This document shows, piece after piece, positions 27,115 through 35,761 of a DNA stretch of 45,190 bases. The notes under the pieces are model-generated. The model saw only the letters and a program-made list of their open reading frames with translations. It did not search any database and was not told the DNA's origin. Position 1 is the first letter of the stretch. Each line of letters begins with the position of its first letter. The position numbers and the translations under genes were made by a program. The stretch is taken from NCBI GenBank assembly GCA_937868485.1, contig CALMML010000160.1:1-45190 (forward strand), given 5' to 3'. Source of the DNA: an uncultured Myxococcales bacterium. Lineage in GTDB: Bacteria > Myxococcota_A > Polyangia > Palsa-1104 > JAEUJZ01.

Positions 27115-28164
27115 CTACTTGTCGACGACTGAGATCTTGCCGTCGATGATCTCTTTGCGCAGCGACTCAACTCGGTCACGCACAGACGGAGGAATCATGC
27201 CGCGCGCAGGCTCGTCGTACGCATAGTCGACACCACCTTCGCGCAGACCGAAGACCTTCACACCGGGTTCAAAGCGTCCGTCGCGCAGCGAAGAAATCAC
27301 GTCGAAGACGCTGACCTCTACACGCTTGACCATCGACGTCATCACGACGCCCGGTGCTTCGTCCCACTGATCGCTATCGACGCCAATCGCGCGTCGTCCC
27401 GTCTCGCGAGCCGCTTCAAAGACCCCAAGTCCCGTCGAGCCCGCCGCATGAAAGACCACGTCCGCACCGGCTTGATACTGCGCCATGGCCAGCTCTTTGC
27501 CGCGCGCTGGATTTTTGAACGCATCCGCGCTCGTTCCGGCATATCCGACGAGAACTTTGCACGCAGGACACACCGAAAGCGCACCTTGGCGAAACCCAGC
27601 CTCGAACTTGTGAATCAGCGGAATGTCCATGCCACCGACGAAGCCAAGCGTCTGATGAGATGACTGAAGCGCAGCCACTGCACCGACGAGAAAGCTTCCT
27701 TCTTCTTCTCGAAACTTCAGCGCCACCATGTTCTTCGGCGGAACCACAAAGCCGTTCGCATCAAACTTCGCGTAGTCAACGCAGGCAAAGTGCCGCTCGG
27801 GATAGTCGCGCGCAATCTGGAGCATGTCGTCGGAAAACACGAAGCCGACACCCAAGATCAGGTCAAAGCCTCGTGCCGCCAGCAGTCGCAGTCCCGACTC
27901 ACGATCCGCACCGTCGCCTGGCTCGACAAACTCCGCTGAAATCCCCAGCTGTTGGACCGCCAGATCGACGCCACGAAACGCCGCATCGTTGAACGACTTG
28001 TCACCTCGGCCACCGACGTCAAAGACCAGACCGACCCGCAGGGTCTTCGCGCCCCGTTGGGTGGTGTTCGACACATCGGCACGCAGCGGCCACAAAAGCA
28101 GTCCATTTACCGCGACCAGCATCAGCGTCACAACGAGCAGCACGTTTCGCGAAGCGGCTTTCAC
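27115..28164 (-). CDS. BMP/Med-family substrate-binding protein
   Basis: The 349-residue protein is of the basic membrane protein/PnrA-like family that binds purine nucleosides for ABC uptake. A hydrophobic N-terminus (VLLVVTLMLVAVNGLLLW) is followed by LRVGLVFDVGGRGDKSFNDAAFRG, the family signature, and later FGDGADRE-type and AGTSADAFKNPARGKELAMAQYQAGADVVFHAAGSTG motifs. The usual lipobox Cys is absent, so it is either cleaved and periplasmic or kept as a signal anchor. No ABC permease or ATPase gene is nearby. The start is GTG 28164, with TATAGG seven bases upstream. Confidence 0.88.
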   Translation of the reverse strand: MKAASRNVLLVVTLMLVAVNGLLLWPLRADVSNTTQRGAKTLRVGLVFDVGGRGDKSFNDAAFRGVDLAVQQLGISAEFVEPGDGADRESGLRLLAARGFDLILGVGFVFSDDMLQIARDYPERHFACVDYAKFDANGFVVPPKNMVALKFREEEGSFLVGAVAALQSSHQTLGFVGGMDIPLIHKFEAGFRQGALSVCPACKVLVGYAGTSADAFKNPARGKELAMAQYQAGADVVFHAAGSTGLGVFEAARETGRRAIGVDSDQWDEAPGVVMTSMVKRVEVSVFDVISSLRDGRFEPGVKVFGLREGGVDYAYDEPARGMIPPSVRDRVESLRKEIIDGKISVVDK

Positions 28165-28171
28165 GCCGGAA

Positions 28172-28177
28172 CCTATA
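28172..28177 (-). promoter_or_regulatory. Possible -10 box (TATAGG) of BMP gene
   Basis: TATAGG on the minus strand is followed by seven bases and the GTG start. It shares its first bases with the adjoining 14-bp palindrome, so a protein bound there would block this promoter. Confidence 0.35.
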
Positions 28178-28189
28178 CCACATGTGGTA
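28176..28189. promoter_or_regulatory. 14-bp perfect palindrome, candidate operator
   Basis: TACCACATGTGGTA reads the same on both strands. It sits in the 52-bp gap between the divergent BMP and 5-alpha-reductase-like genes and overlaps the possible BMP -10 box. A dimeric repressor site controlling both genes is the simplest reading. The regulator is not encoded in the immediate neighbourhood. Confidence 0.55.
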
Positions 28190-28216
28190 AGGCTGCCCGA
28201 GCGAGGTCATGTGCCG

Positions 28217-28990
28217 ATGCAAACCACGATCACCGAGAGTCAGTTTTACTTTGGCCTGCTCATCTCGTTTTGGGTGATGGCAGCATTCACCGTCGTAAAC
28301 CTACTGTTTCGCGTCGCACCGTACGGTCGCTATCAAAACCAGAGCAAAGGCTGGGGCCCCGAGATCAGCGCCACCGTCGGCTGGATCGTGATGGAAGCGC
28401 CCGCCTCTGTCGCACCGCTCGCGCTGTTTTTCTGTAGTTCTCGACGAGACACCGTCTTGTTCGTCTTTGCCCTGATCTGGCAAGTGCACTACTTCCATCG
28501 CGCCTTCATCTTCCCGTTCCGTCGTCGCGGTGGAGGCCAAATGCCGCTCGTCATCGCGCTCCTCGCCGTCGTCTTCAACCTGGGCAACGCCTACCTAAAC
28601 TGGCGTTTTCTCACGGAGCTTGGCCCGCGCTACGACGTAAGCTGGCTCTGCGATCCGCGCTTTGTCGTCGGAACCGCCATCTTCTTCCTGGGTTTTGGCA
28701 TCAACCAGCACGCCGACTGGATCTTGTTCAACCTGCGCAAGCCCGGCGAGACCGGCTACAAAATTCCCTACGGCGGCATGTATCGCTTCATCTCGTGTCC
28801 CAACTACTTCGGCGAGCTGGTCGAGTGGACGGGCTGGGCCATCTTGACGTGGTCGCTCGGAGGGCTCACCTTCGCGCTGTGGACCGCAGCCAACTTGGTG
28901 CCACGTGCCGTCTCTCATCATCGCGACTACCACAAGCGCTTTCCCGAATATCCCAGCGAGCGCCGCGCCGTCATCCCGTTTCTGCTCTAG
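28217..28990 (+). CDS. Steroid 5-alpha-reductase-like membrane protein (SRD5A/DUF1295-type)
   Basis: The 257-residue polytopic protein has about six to seven hydrophobic helices. It matches 3-oxo-5-alpha-steroid 4-dehydrogenase through its C-terminal NADPH domain: FGINQHADWILFNLRKPGETGYKIPYGGMYRFISCPNYFGELVEWTGWA, then ALWTAANLVPRAVSHHRDYHKRFPEYP. The family reduces a C=C bond of steroids or enoyl lipids with NADPH. The SCPNY and SHHRDY motifs are intact. The natural substrate is unknown. The start is either ATG 28217 or GTG 28211, both after GAGG (28203-28206). Confidence 0.88.
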   Translation: MQTTITESQFYFGLLISFWVMAAFTVVNLLFRVAPYGRYQNQSKGWGPEISATVGWIVMEAPASVAPLALFFCSSRRDTVLFVFALIWQVHYFHRAFIFPFRRRGGGQMPLVIALLAVVFNLGNAYLNWRFLTELGPRYDVSWLCDPRFVVGTAIFFLGFGINQHADWILFNLRKPGETGYKIPYGGMYRFISCPNYFGELVEWTGWAILTWSLGGLTFALWTAANLVPRAVSHHRDYHKRFPEYPSERRAVIPFLL

Positions 28991-29165
28991 CTTCGACGAG
29001 CCGTTCAGCCGACTTCCGCGCCGATCTCGCCCACTGCCGCCCGTTTCCTGAACATCGATCCATCCTGCCGACCGATTGCACGCTCGCTTCCATCGCAGCG
29101 GATCGCACGACCGTCGCGGACTTGGGCATCGCCGCACGCTTCTTCATCGCAACCGAAGGAAACCC

Positions 29166-29798
29166 ATGACCCTACATCGCCAGCCGATCTCGATCGCTCT
29201 GAGTGGCGGTCTGTGGCTGCTCACTGGGCTGCTGTATCGCAAGCTTCCCGATCCCATCCCGACGCACTTCAACCTGGCCGGGCAAGCCGACGGCTTTGCA
29301 CCCAAGCCCTGGGGCGTGCTGATCTTTCCGATCATGACGACGGTGGTGCTGCTCGTGTTTGCGCTGATCCCAACGCCGCCCCAGTCCGATCCGCAGGACG
29401 AACGACCGCAGATCTTGTCTCGACTGTCCGCCGCAGTGGTGATGATGCTGGTGGCCGTCAGCGTCGCGGTGTATCTGGTTGCGCTCGGTCAGCCAGTGCC
29501 GATGAGCAAGCTCATCCCTTCGCTGCTGGGACTTCTGCTGATCGCAATCGGAAATGTGCTGGGAACGGTAAGCCGCAATCGCTGGGTCGGAATCCGTACG
29601 CCGTGGACGCTGAACGACCCAGAAAACTGGCGCAAGACACATCGCTTGGGCAGCAAGGTGTTTGTCTCAGTGGGAGGATTTCTAACGGTGGCGGCGTGGA
29701 TGGGAGCAAGCTGGCTGCTGCTCCCTGCGGTGGTGACGGTGGCAGGAGTGCCGGTGGCCTATTCGTACTGGCTCACGCGGCACAAGACGATCGAGTAG
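29166..29798 (+). CDS. SdpI/DUF1648 family membrane protein
   Basis: The 210-residue inner-membrane protein has the DUF1648 N-terminus (LPDPIPTHFNLAGQADGFAPK) and the SdpI C-terminal domain (WVGIRTPWTLNDPENWRKTHRLGSKVFVSVG), with about six helices. SdpI in Bacillus gives immunity to the SdpC toxin; in most bacteria the role is unknown. A good Shine-Dalgarno (AAGGA, five bases before ATG) fixes the start. The preceding 175 bp hold no other gene. It converges on rpsA. Confidence 0.85.
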   Translation: MTLHRQPISIALSGGLWLLTGLLYRKLPDPIPTHFNLAGQADGFAPKPWGVLIFPIMTTVVLLVFALIPTPPQSDPQDERPQILSRLSAAVVMMLVAVSVAVYLVALGQPVPMSKLIPSLLGLLLIAIGNVLGTVSRNRWVGIRTPWTLNDPENWRKTHRLGSKVFVSVGGFLTVAAWMGASWLLLPAVVTVAGVPVAYSYWLTRHKTIE

Positions 29799-29829
29799 CT
29801 CGCGCCGGCAAGACTGCCGACGGACGAGC
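29798..29829. terminator. Bidirectional stem-loop between sdpI-like gene and rpsA
   Basis: GCTCG...CGAGC encloses CGGCA-AGAC-TGCCG, giving two stacked perfect 5-bp stems in the 33-bp convergent gap. It overlaps the last base of the sdpI-like stop. No T-run is present on either strand. Confidence 0.45.
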
Positions 29830-29831
29830 GA

Positions 29832-31580
<1,749 letters not shown>

Positions 31581-31603
31581 GCGTTTATCGAATCTCCCTT
31601 CGT

Positions 31604-31630
31604 TCCTCACTCGGCAGCCGACTGTGAGGA
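31604..31630. promoter_or_regulatory. 27-bp near-perfect dyad in rpsA leader / divergent region
   Basis: TCCTCAC pairs with GTGAGGA (31604-31610, 31624-31630) and TCGGC with GCCGA (31611-31615, 31617-31621), broken only by a CT bulge and a centre A. In RNA it makes a strong hairpin just before the rpsA Shine-Dalgarno. It could be an S1 autoregulatory structure or a DNA operator shared with the divergent small gene. Confidence 0.5.
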
Positions 31631-31662
31631 TTGTCTACGTAAGCACGAACCACAGTCCGCCT

Positions 31663-31668
31663 AGGAGG
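31663..31668 (+). promoter_or_regulatory. Near-perfect Shine-Dalgarno of small gene
   Basis: AGGAGG lies seven bases before ATG 31676, the ideal distance. The other nearby ATG at 31672 is only three bases away and opens a 13-codon frame. This site decides the start and supports translation. Confidence 0.6.
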
Positions 31669-31675
31669 AGCATGC

Positions 31676-31816
31676 ATGCGCGTCACTCGATTTACACGAG
31701 GCATTTCGACTGAGGCAAAAGAGCAAGTCGCGAGGCTGATGAGAACAGGGTACAGCACTGACGTAGGAGCGAAACTTATGCTGCCACATGATAGGCCGTC
31801 AAGAGAATTTCCATGA
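31676..31816 (+). CDS. Small basic protein, 46 residues, function unknown
   Basis: The frame starts at ATG 31676 behind AGGAGG and ends with TGA at 31814-31816. The product begins MRVTRFTRGISTEAKEQVAR, with a basic N-terminal helix, and ends LMLPHDRPSREFP. Codon use (AGA, AGG, ACA, GGG, CTT) differs from the neighbours, which avoid these, so it may be horizontally gained. No family is recognised. A further short frame (31813-31848) overlaps its stop, and a +1-shifted frame to 31991 might be the decayed continuation of a longer protein. The gene is divergent from rpsA. Confidence 0.45.
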   Translation: MRVTRFTRGISTEAKEQVARLMRTGYSTDVGAKLMLPHDRPSREFP

Positions 31817-32092
31817 CAAAATCACAAAAACTGCAAAGGCTTGGTTAGGCCGCAATGAAGCGGTCTTTCGCGCAATCGAAGCTGCGGATCAGCGTCGAGC
31901 GGATCGTAATTCGGACTTCTCTTTGCTGATTTTTCTGCGGACGCCCGCGCCGCGCGGTGTCTGTCTATTGATTGGCGCTGTTGCGCTGTAGCGGATCAGC
32001 ACACAGCGGCTTCTGCGGCTAACCGAGTTCGGGTTGGCCCGCGTTTGGTGGCTAGAAATCGCTACCGCCATCCCGTAGCATGAGAATTTACG
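31817..32092. other. Intergenic stretch without convincing gene
   Basis: No recognised gene is seen. A 67-codon frame (31788-31991, plus) has no Shine-Dalgarno and overlaps the small gene out of frame. The only structure is the stem-loop at 32017-32039. The first half is AT-richer than the surrounding genes. This is the largest non-coding block in the window. Confidence 0.5.
32017..32039 (+). terminator. Stem-loop upstream of STAS gene
   Basis: GGCTAACC and GGTTGGCC form an 8-bp stem with one G-U pair and the seven-base loop GAGTTCG. A weak GTTTGG tract follows. It could end the small-gene transcript or lie in the STAS mRNA leader. It does not fit a tRNA. Confidence 0.35.
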
Positions 32093-33172
32093 ATGGAGTC
32101 TCCTCATCGCCAGCAGGATGACGGTACCGAGGTGCGTGATGGTCAAGTCGCGACCCCGACCGCAGCGATCGCCGATCTGATTCCCGAGTTGCTCAGTGCA
32201 ATCGGTGACGGCGCGGTGGTGTTATCGGCCCCGAGCGAACGCGCGCTGTGGGCCAACGAGCAAGCCAGCGAGCTGCTCGGACTCGATCCATCCTTGCTGC
32301 TTCGCGCGACGTTTGCGGATGTCGTTGCGCAGCTTGCGAAGCGGCTGACCGCAGAAACGCAGTCTCAAGCGACGGCGATCCTCTCGCTGCCCAGCGATCC
32401 CAGCGAGCCAACACAAGGACGGCTGGTGTTCCAAATCCAAGGCGAGCCGACCGAGCGAGCCATCGACTGGAGCATTCGCAAGCTGACGGCTCCAAGCGAT
32501 CGCTGGCTGCTGCTGCTACGCAACGTCACGGCGCTGTGGGCAAGCGAGCGGGCACATCAGCGAACCAACTCCGTGCTGCACAACGTGGTGGATGAGCAGC
32601 AACACCTATTACAGATGATCCGCCAGCTTGGAACACCCGTTCTACCGATCTATCGGCGGATCGTGGTGTTGCCGCTGGTCGGTCACGTCGACAGCAGCCG
32701 CGCCGAGCATGTCATGGATGCCGTACTGGCCGCGATCGTTCGCTATCAAGCGGCGGTGGTGCTGATCGATATCACTGGCGTGACGGTGGTCGATACGGCG
32801 GTTGCGAACTCGCTGATTCAGACGGTGCGAGCCGCCGACATGATCGGTGCGCTGAGCATCTTGGTGGGCATCTCTGCCGAGGTGGCGCGCTCGATGGTTC
32901 ATCTGGGCGTCGGACTCGATCGAGTCGTGACCCAGCGCGATCTGCAAGCGGGCATCGCGTACGCGCTCAAGCACACGGGCCACGCGATCGTGCGCGTCCG
33001 GGAAGAGATCGACTGGATTGCCAACTTCATCGGCGGTGAGACGGTGACAGAAGCCGAGTCGTCCGCAGCATCCCAGACATCTGCGACCGAAGAAGCGATC
33101 GAGACGGAATCAGAGCCCTCTGCTGAGCCGGACTTGCTCGCGCCGAGCACTACACAAGAGGTGCCACTCTAG
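32093..33172 (+). CDS. RsbR-like PAS/STAS regulator
   Basis: The 359-residue cytoplasmic protein has a PAS-like sensor (about 25-150: LLSAIGDGAVVLSAPSERALWANEQASELLGL), a linker helix, and a STAS domain (about 185-295). The STAS core VVLIDITGVTVVDTAVANSLIQTVRAADMIGA closely follows the stressosome RsbR/RsbS type, with T235 in the conserved VDT site. The C-terminal ~55 residues are Glu/Ser/Ala-rich and probably disordered. The expected role is sensing and phosphorylation-dependent partner switching. No kinase (RsbT) is adjacent. A SulP-STAS transporter gene follows 131 bp on, in the same direction. No good Shine-Dalgarno is seen. Confidence 0.85.
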   Translation: MESPHRQQDDGTEVRDGQVATPTAAIADLIPELLSAIGDGAVVLSAPSERALWANEQASELLGLDPSLLLRATFADVVAQLAKRLTAETQSQATAILSLPSDPSEPTQGRLVFQIQGEPTERAIDWSIRKLTAPSDRWLLLLRNVTALWASERAHQRTNSVLHNVVDEQQHLLQMIRQLGTPVLPIYRRIVVLPLVGHVDSSRAEHVMDAVLAAIVRYQAAVVLIDITGVTVVDTAVANSLIQTVRAADMIGALSILVGISAEVARSMVHLGVGLDRVVTQRDLQAGIAYALKHTGHAIVRVREEIDWIANFIGGETVTEAESSAASQTSATEEAIETESEPSAEPDLLAPSTTQEVPL

Positions 33173-33293
33173 TCCGCAGGGACCCGTGGATTGTGAGCGC
33201 GATACCTGCAATTTGCGCACCCTAGACACCCAAACCGTGTAGGATGAAGGTCATTCTTCCGAGCGAATGCGCTCGGTGTGAGTGCCATTGGCC

Positions 33294-33298
33294 GAGGA
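33294..33298 (+). promoter_or_regulatory. Shine-Dalgarno deciding start of SulP gene
   Basis: GAGGA lies five bases before ATG 33304. The upstream in-frame ATG 33244 has no such site. This favours the shorter reading. Confidence 0.55.
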
Positions 33299-33303
33299 AC
33301 TTG

Positions 33304-35631
33304 ATGCCTGCGACGCCCAACGCAGATTCCGAGCAAAGCACGCGTAGTGCTAGCTCGATCTCAAGGGTGCTCAAAGCTTCTCCGCGAGCGGGAGCATCGG
33401 GCAGCAGAGAGATCGAACCGCGAATCGCCGACCTAGCCCGATCGCCCAAAGTGGCGGTGCGCGATGTCATTTCGGGCTCGATCTCGGCGCTTGTGACGAT
33501 CAGCTATAGCTTGTCGTTTGCCGCGATGATCTTTTCGGGTCCGCTCAAAGGAAACCTGGAAGACGGCGTGCGCATGTCGCTGATGAGCGCCGGCCTTACG
33601 CTGATCCTGGTTGCGCTCACGAGCCCCTTCTTCTTTGCGATCGCGGGTCCAGACTCACGCTCGGCAGCCGTTCAAGCGGCGATGGCGATGATGCTGACCG
33701 AAAAGATCGCCGACAAAGATCCGTCGCCACACATCGTGTTTGCGCTGGCGCTGTCGACGGCAGTAACCGGCGTTGCGCTCTACGTGCTCGGCAAGCTCAA
33801 GATGGGGCGCTGGGTTCGTTACATTCCCTATCCCGTCGTCGGAGGCTTCCTGGTTTCCACCGGCTGGGTTCTTGCCGTCGGTGGCATGCGCGTCATGGTG
33901 CCGCCAGATGTGCAGGTCAACTTCGATCTGTTGCCGCAGCTTCTTCAGCGAGGAGCGCTCGGGCAGACGCTGTTTGGCATTGGCTTTGCCGCGACGATGT
34001 TCTTTGTGCTGGGACGCGCCCAGCAGTACTTCGCACTTCCAGCACTTCTCGTCGGTGGAACACTGCTGACGCACGTCATCATTGCGATCGATCCAGACCT
34101 AAGCATCGCCAAAGCCCAGGAAAGCGGCTGGCTGCTGCGCGTGTCGGACAACCTGAACGTCAGCATGCCATTTATCCCGTTTGCGACGGGAGCCATGGAG
34201 TGGCCAGCCGTTCGGAACTTTGTCTTCGAGGTCATTACGCTCATTTCCGTCACCGCGATTGCGGTGCTCGTGACGGCAGCGGCGATCGAAGTGGCAACCA
34301 AGCGCGACGCGGATCTTGATCAAGAGCTAAAAGGTCACGGCATCGCCAACATCGTGTCGGGTCTGTGCGGAGGCATCGTCGGCAGCAACGCGGTGGCTCG
34401 CAGCATGCTAAACCTGCAAGCAGGCGCAGCGACGAGACTTTCGGGTGTAATCGCCGGAACCTTGTGCCTGTTTGTGCTGTTCATCAGTCCCAAGCTGGCG
34501 AGTCTGCTATCGCGACCTGTCCTCGGGGCGACGCTGGTTTATCTGGGCCTGCGGCTGTTGCAAGAGTGGCTGTTCAAAGCGTACTGGAAGCTCCAGCGCA
34601 CCGACTACATGCTGGTGGTGCTGATGCTGGTGCTGATCATCGTCACCGGCATCTTCGTCGTCGGACTCTTCGTCGGAGCCTTGGCGAGCTGTCTCATCTT
34701 CGCCGTCAACTACAGCCGCGTTTCCGTCGTCAAGAACTCGTTCACACTCGATGAATACGGCAGCAAGGTCCAGCGCTCCGCCGAAGAAAATCAGGTCTTA
34801 CGCATTCGTGGTCGTCAGTACTGGGTGCTGCGACTGCGCGGCTATCTGTTCTTCGGCTCGATCGTCGGTCTGGTCGCGGACATCCGACAGCGAATCCGTC
34901 GCTCGTATGCGCAAGATCCGCAGCCGCTCAAGGCCGTGGTCGTCGATTTTCGCTATGTAAACGGGATGGACTCATCGACGGCACTGACGCTGGTGAAGCT
35001 ACGGCAAACGATCGAAGACCGACGGATGCAGCTGATTTTCACCTCGCTCAATGCCGAAATGGAGCGCGCGCTCCGTCGAGAACACTGCATTCGTGACGAC
35101 GATGTGTGCGTGGTGTTTGACGATCTCGATGCAGCGCTGGAGTGGTGTGAGCAGCGCGCCGTCGTCAACGAGCCGAGCCTGTCGCGCGTCGATATGCCGT
35201 TTGTGCAGCGACTCGCGAAAGAGTTTGGCAGCCTCGATCTCGCGGTGCGCTTTATGGACTACGTGCAGCGCATCGAGCTAAAAAAAGGCGAGTATCTGTT
35301 CCGTCAGGGCGATGCCTCGGGCGCAACCTACGTCGTCGAGTCCGGTCGCGTCAGCATCGTGCTGGAACGTCCCGACGGAGCACCGCTGCTTTTGCGATCG
35401 GTGACCAGCAACACCACACTCGGTGAAATGGGCCTTTACCGTCAGAGCATTCGCTCTGCTTCCGTCGTTGCCGACGCACCGTCTACCGTTCACAAGCTCG
35501 AGCGCTCGGCACTCGATCGAATGGAAACGGAAGCACCTCGCGTCGCAGCAGCCTTTCACACCTTCGTCATTCGGACGCTCGCCGATCGCTTGCACGTCGC
35601 CGACAAAGCCATCTCTGCCCTCGAGCGCTGA
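33304..35631 (+). CDS. SulP-family anion transporter with STAS and cyclic-nucleotide-binding domains
   Basis: The 775-residue fusion has an N-terminal SulP membrane domain (about 60-470, 10-14 helices; block SPFFFAIAGPDSRSAAVQAAMAMML). It is followed by a STAS domain (about 500-615, with VVDFRYVNGMDSSTALTL) and a C-terminal Crp-like cNMP domain (about 650-775, with KKGEYLFRQGDASGATYVVESGRVSIV and GEMGLYR). The transporter probably moves sulfate, bicarbonate or a dicarboxylate at the inner membrane. The cytoplasmic domains suggest control by partner proteins and a cyclic nucleotide. The conserved FGEMxL...RSA pattern of the cyclic-nucleotide pocket appears as LGEMGLYRQSIRSAS. Beside it lies an RsbR-like STAS protein. 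ATG 33304 is preferred on ribosome-binding site grounds. Confidence 0.9.
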   Translation: MPATPNADSEQSTRSASSISRVLKASPRAGASGSREIEPRIADLARSPKVAVRDVISGSISALVTISYSLSFAAMIFSGPLKGNLEDGVRMSLMSAGLTLILVALTSPFFFAIAGPDSRSAAVQAAMAMMLTEKIADKDPSPHIVFALALSTAVTGVALYVLGKLKMGRWVRYIPYPVVGGFLVSTGWVLAVGGMRVMVPPDVQVNFDLLPQLLQRGALGQTLFGIGFAATMFFVLGRAQQYFALPALLVGGTLLTHVIIAIDPDLSIAKAQESGWLLRVSDNLNVSMPFIPFATGAMEWPAVRNFVFEVITLISVTAIAVLVTAAAIEVATKRDADLDQELKGHGIANIVSGLCGGIVGSNAVARSMLNLQAGAATRLSGVIAGTLCLFVLFISPKLASLLSRPVLGATLVYLGLRLLQEWLFKAYWKLQRTDYMLVVLMLVLIIVTGIFVVGLFVGALASCLIFAVNYSRVSVVKNSFTLDEYGSKVQRSAEENQVLRIRGRQYWVLRLRGYLFFGSIVGLVADIRQRIRRSYAQDPQPLKAVVVDFRYVNGMDSSTALTLVKLRQTIEDRRMQLIFTSLNAEMERALRREHCIRDDDVCVVFDDLDAALEWCEQRAVVNEPSLSRVDMPFVQRLAKEFGSLDLAVRFMDYVQRIELKKGEYLFRQGDASGATYVVESGRVSIVLERPDGAPLLLRSVTSNTTLGEMGLYRQSIRSASVVADAPSTVHKLERSALDRMETEAPRVAAAFHTFVIRTLADRLHVADKAISALER

Positions 35632-35761
35632 TCGCATTGGCAGTCTGGCCCCACCCCGCACCGTTGCGCACCGCAGCGATCGAGTCGATGGGCTCTCAAC
35701 CGACTGGTTCACGACCACTTTGATTGACGCGGCGATTCGGCTGTAGCAACCTTCGCAGACC

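Noticed and set aside
31788-31991. 67-codon plus-strand frame next to the small gene
   Set aside because: It has no Shine-Dalgarno and overlaps the better-supported small gene out of frame; kept only as a possible decayed continuation.
32017-32039. Stem-loop considered as part of a tRNA
   Set aside because: The loop is not TTCRANY, and no acceptor or anticodon arms could be built around it.
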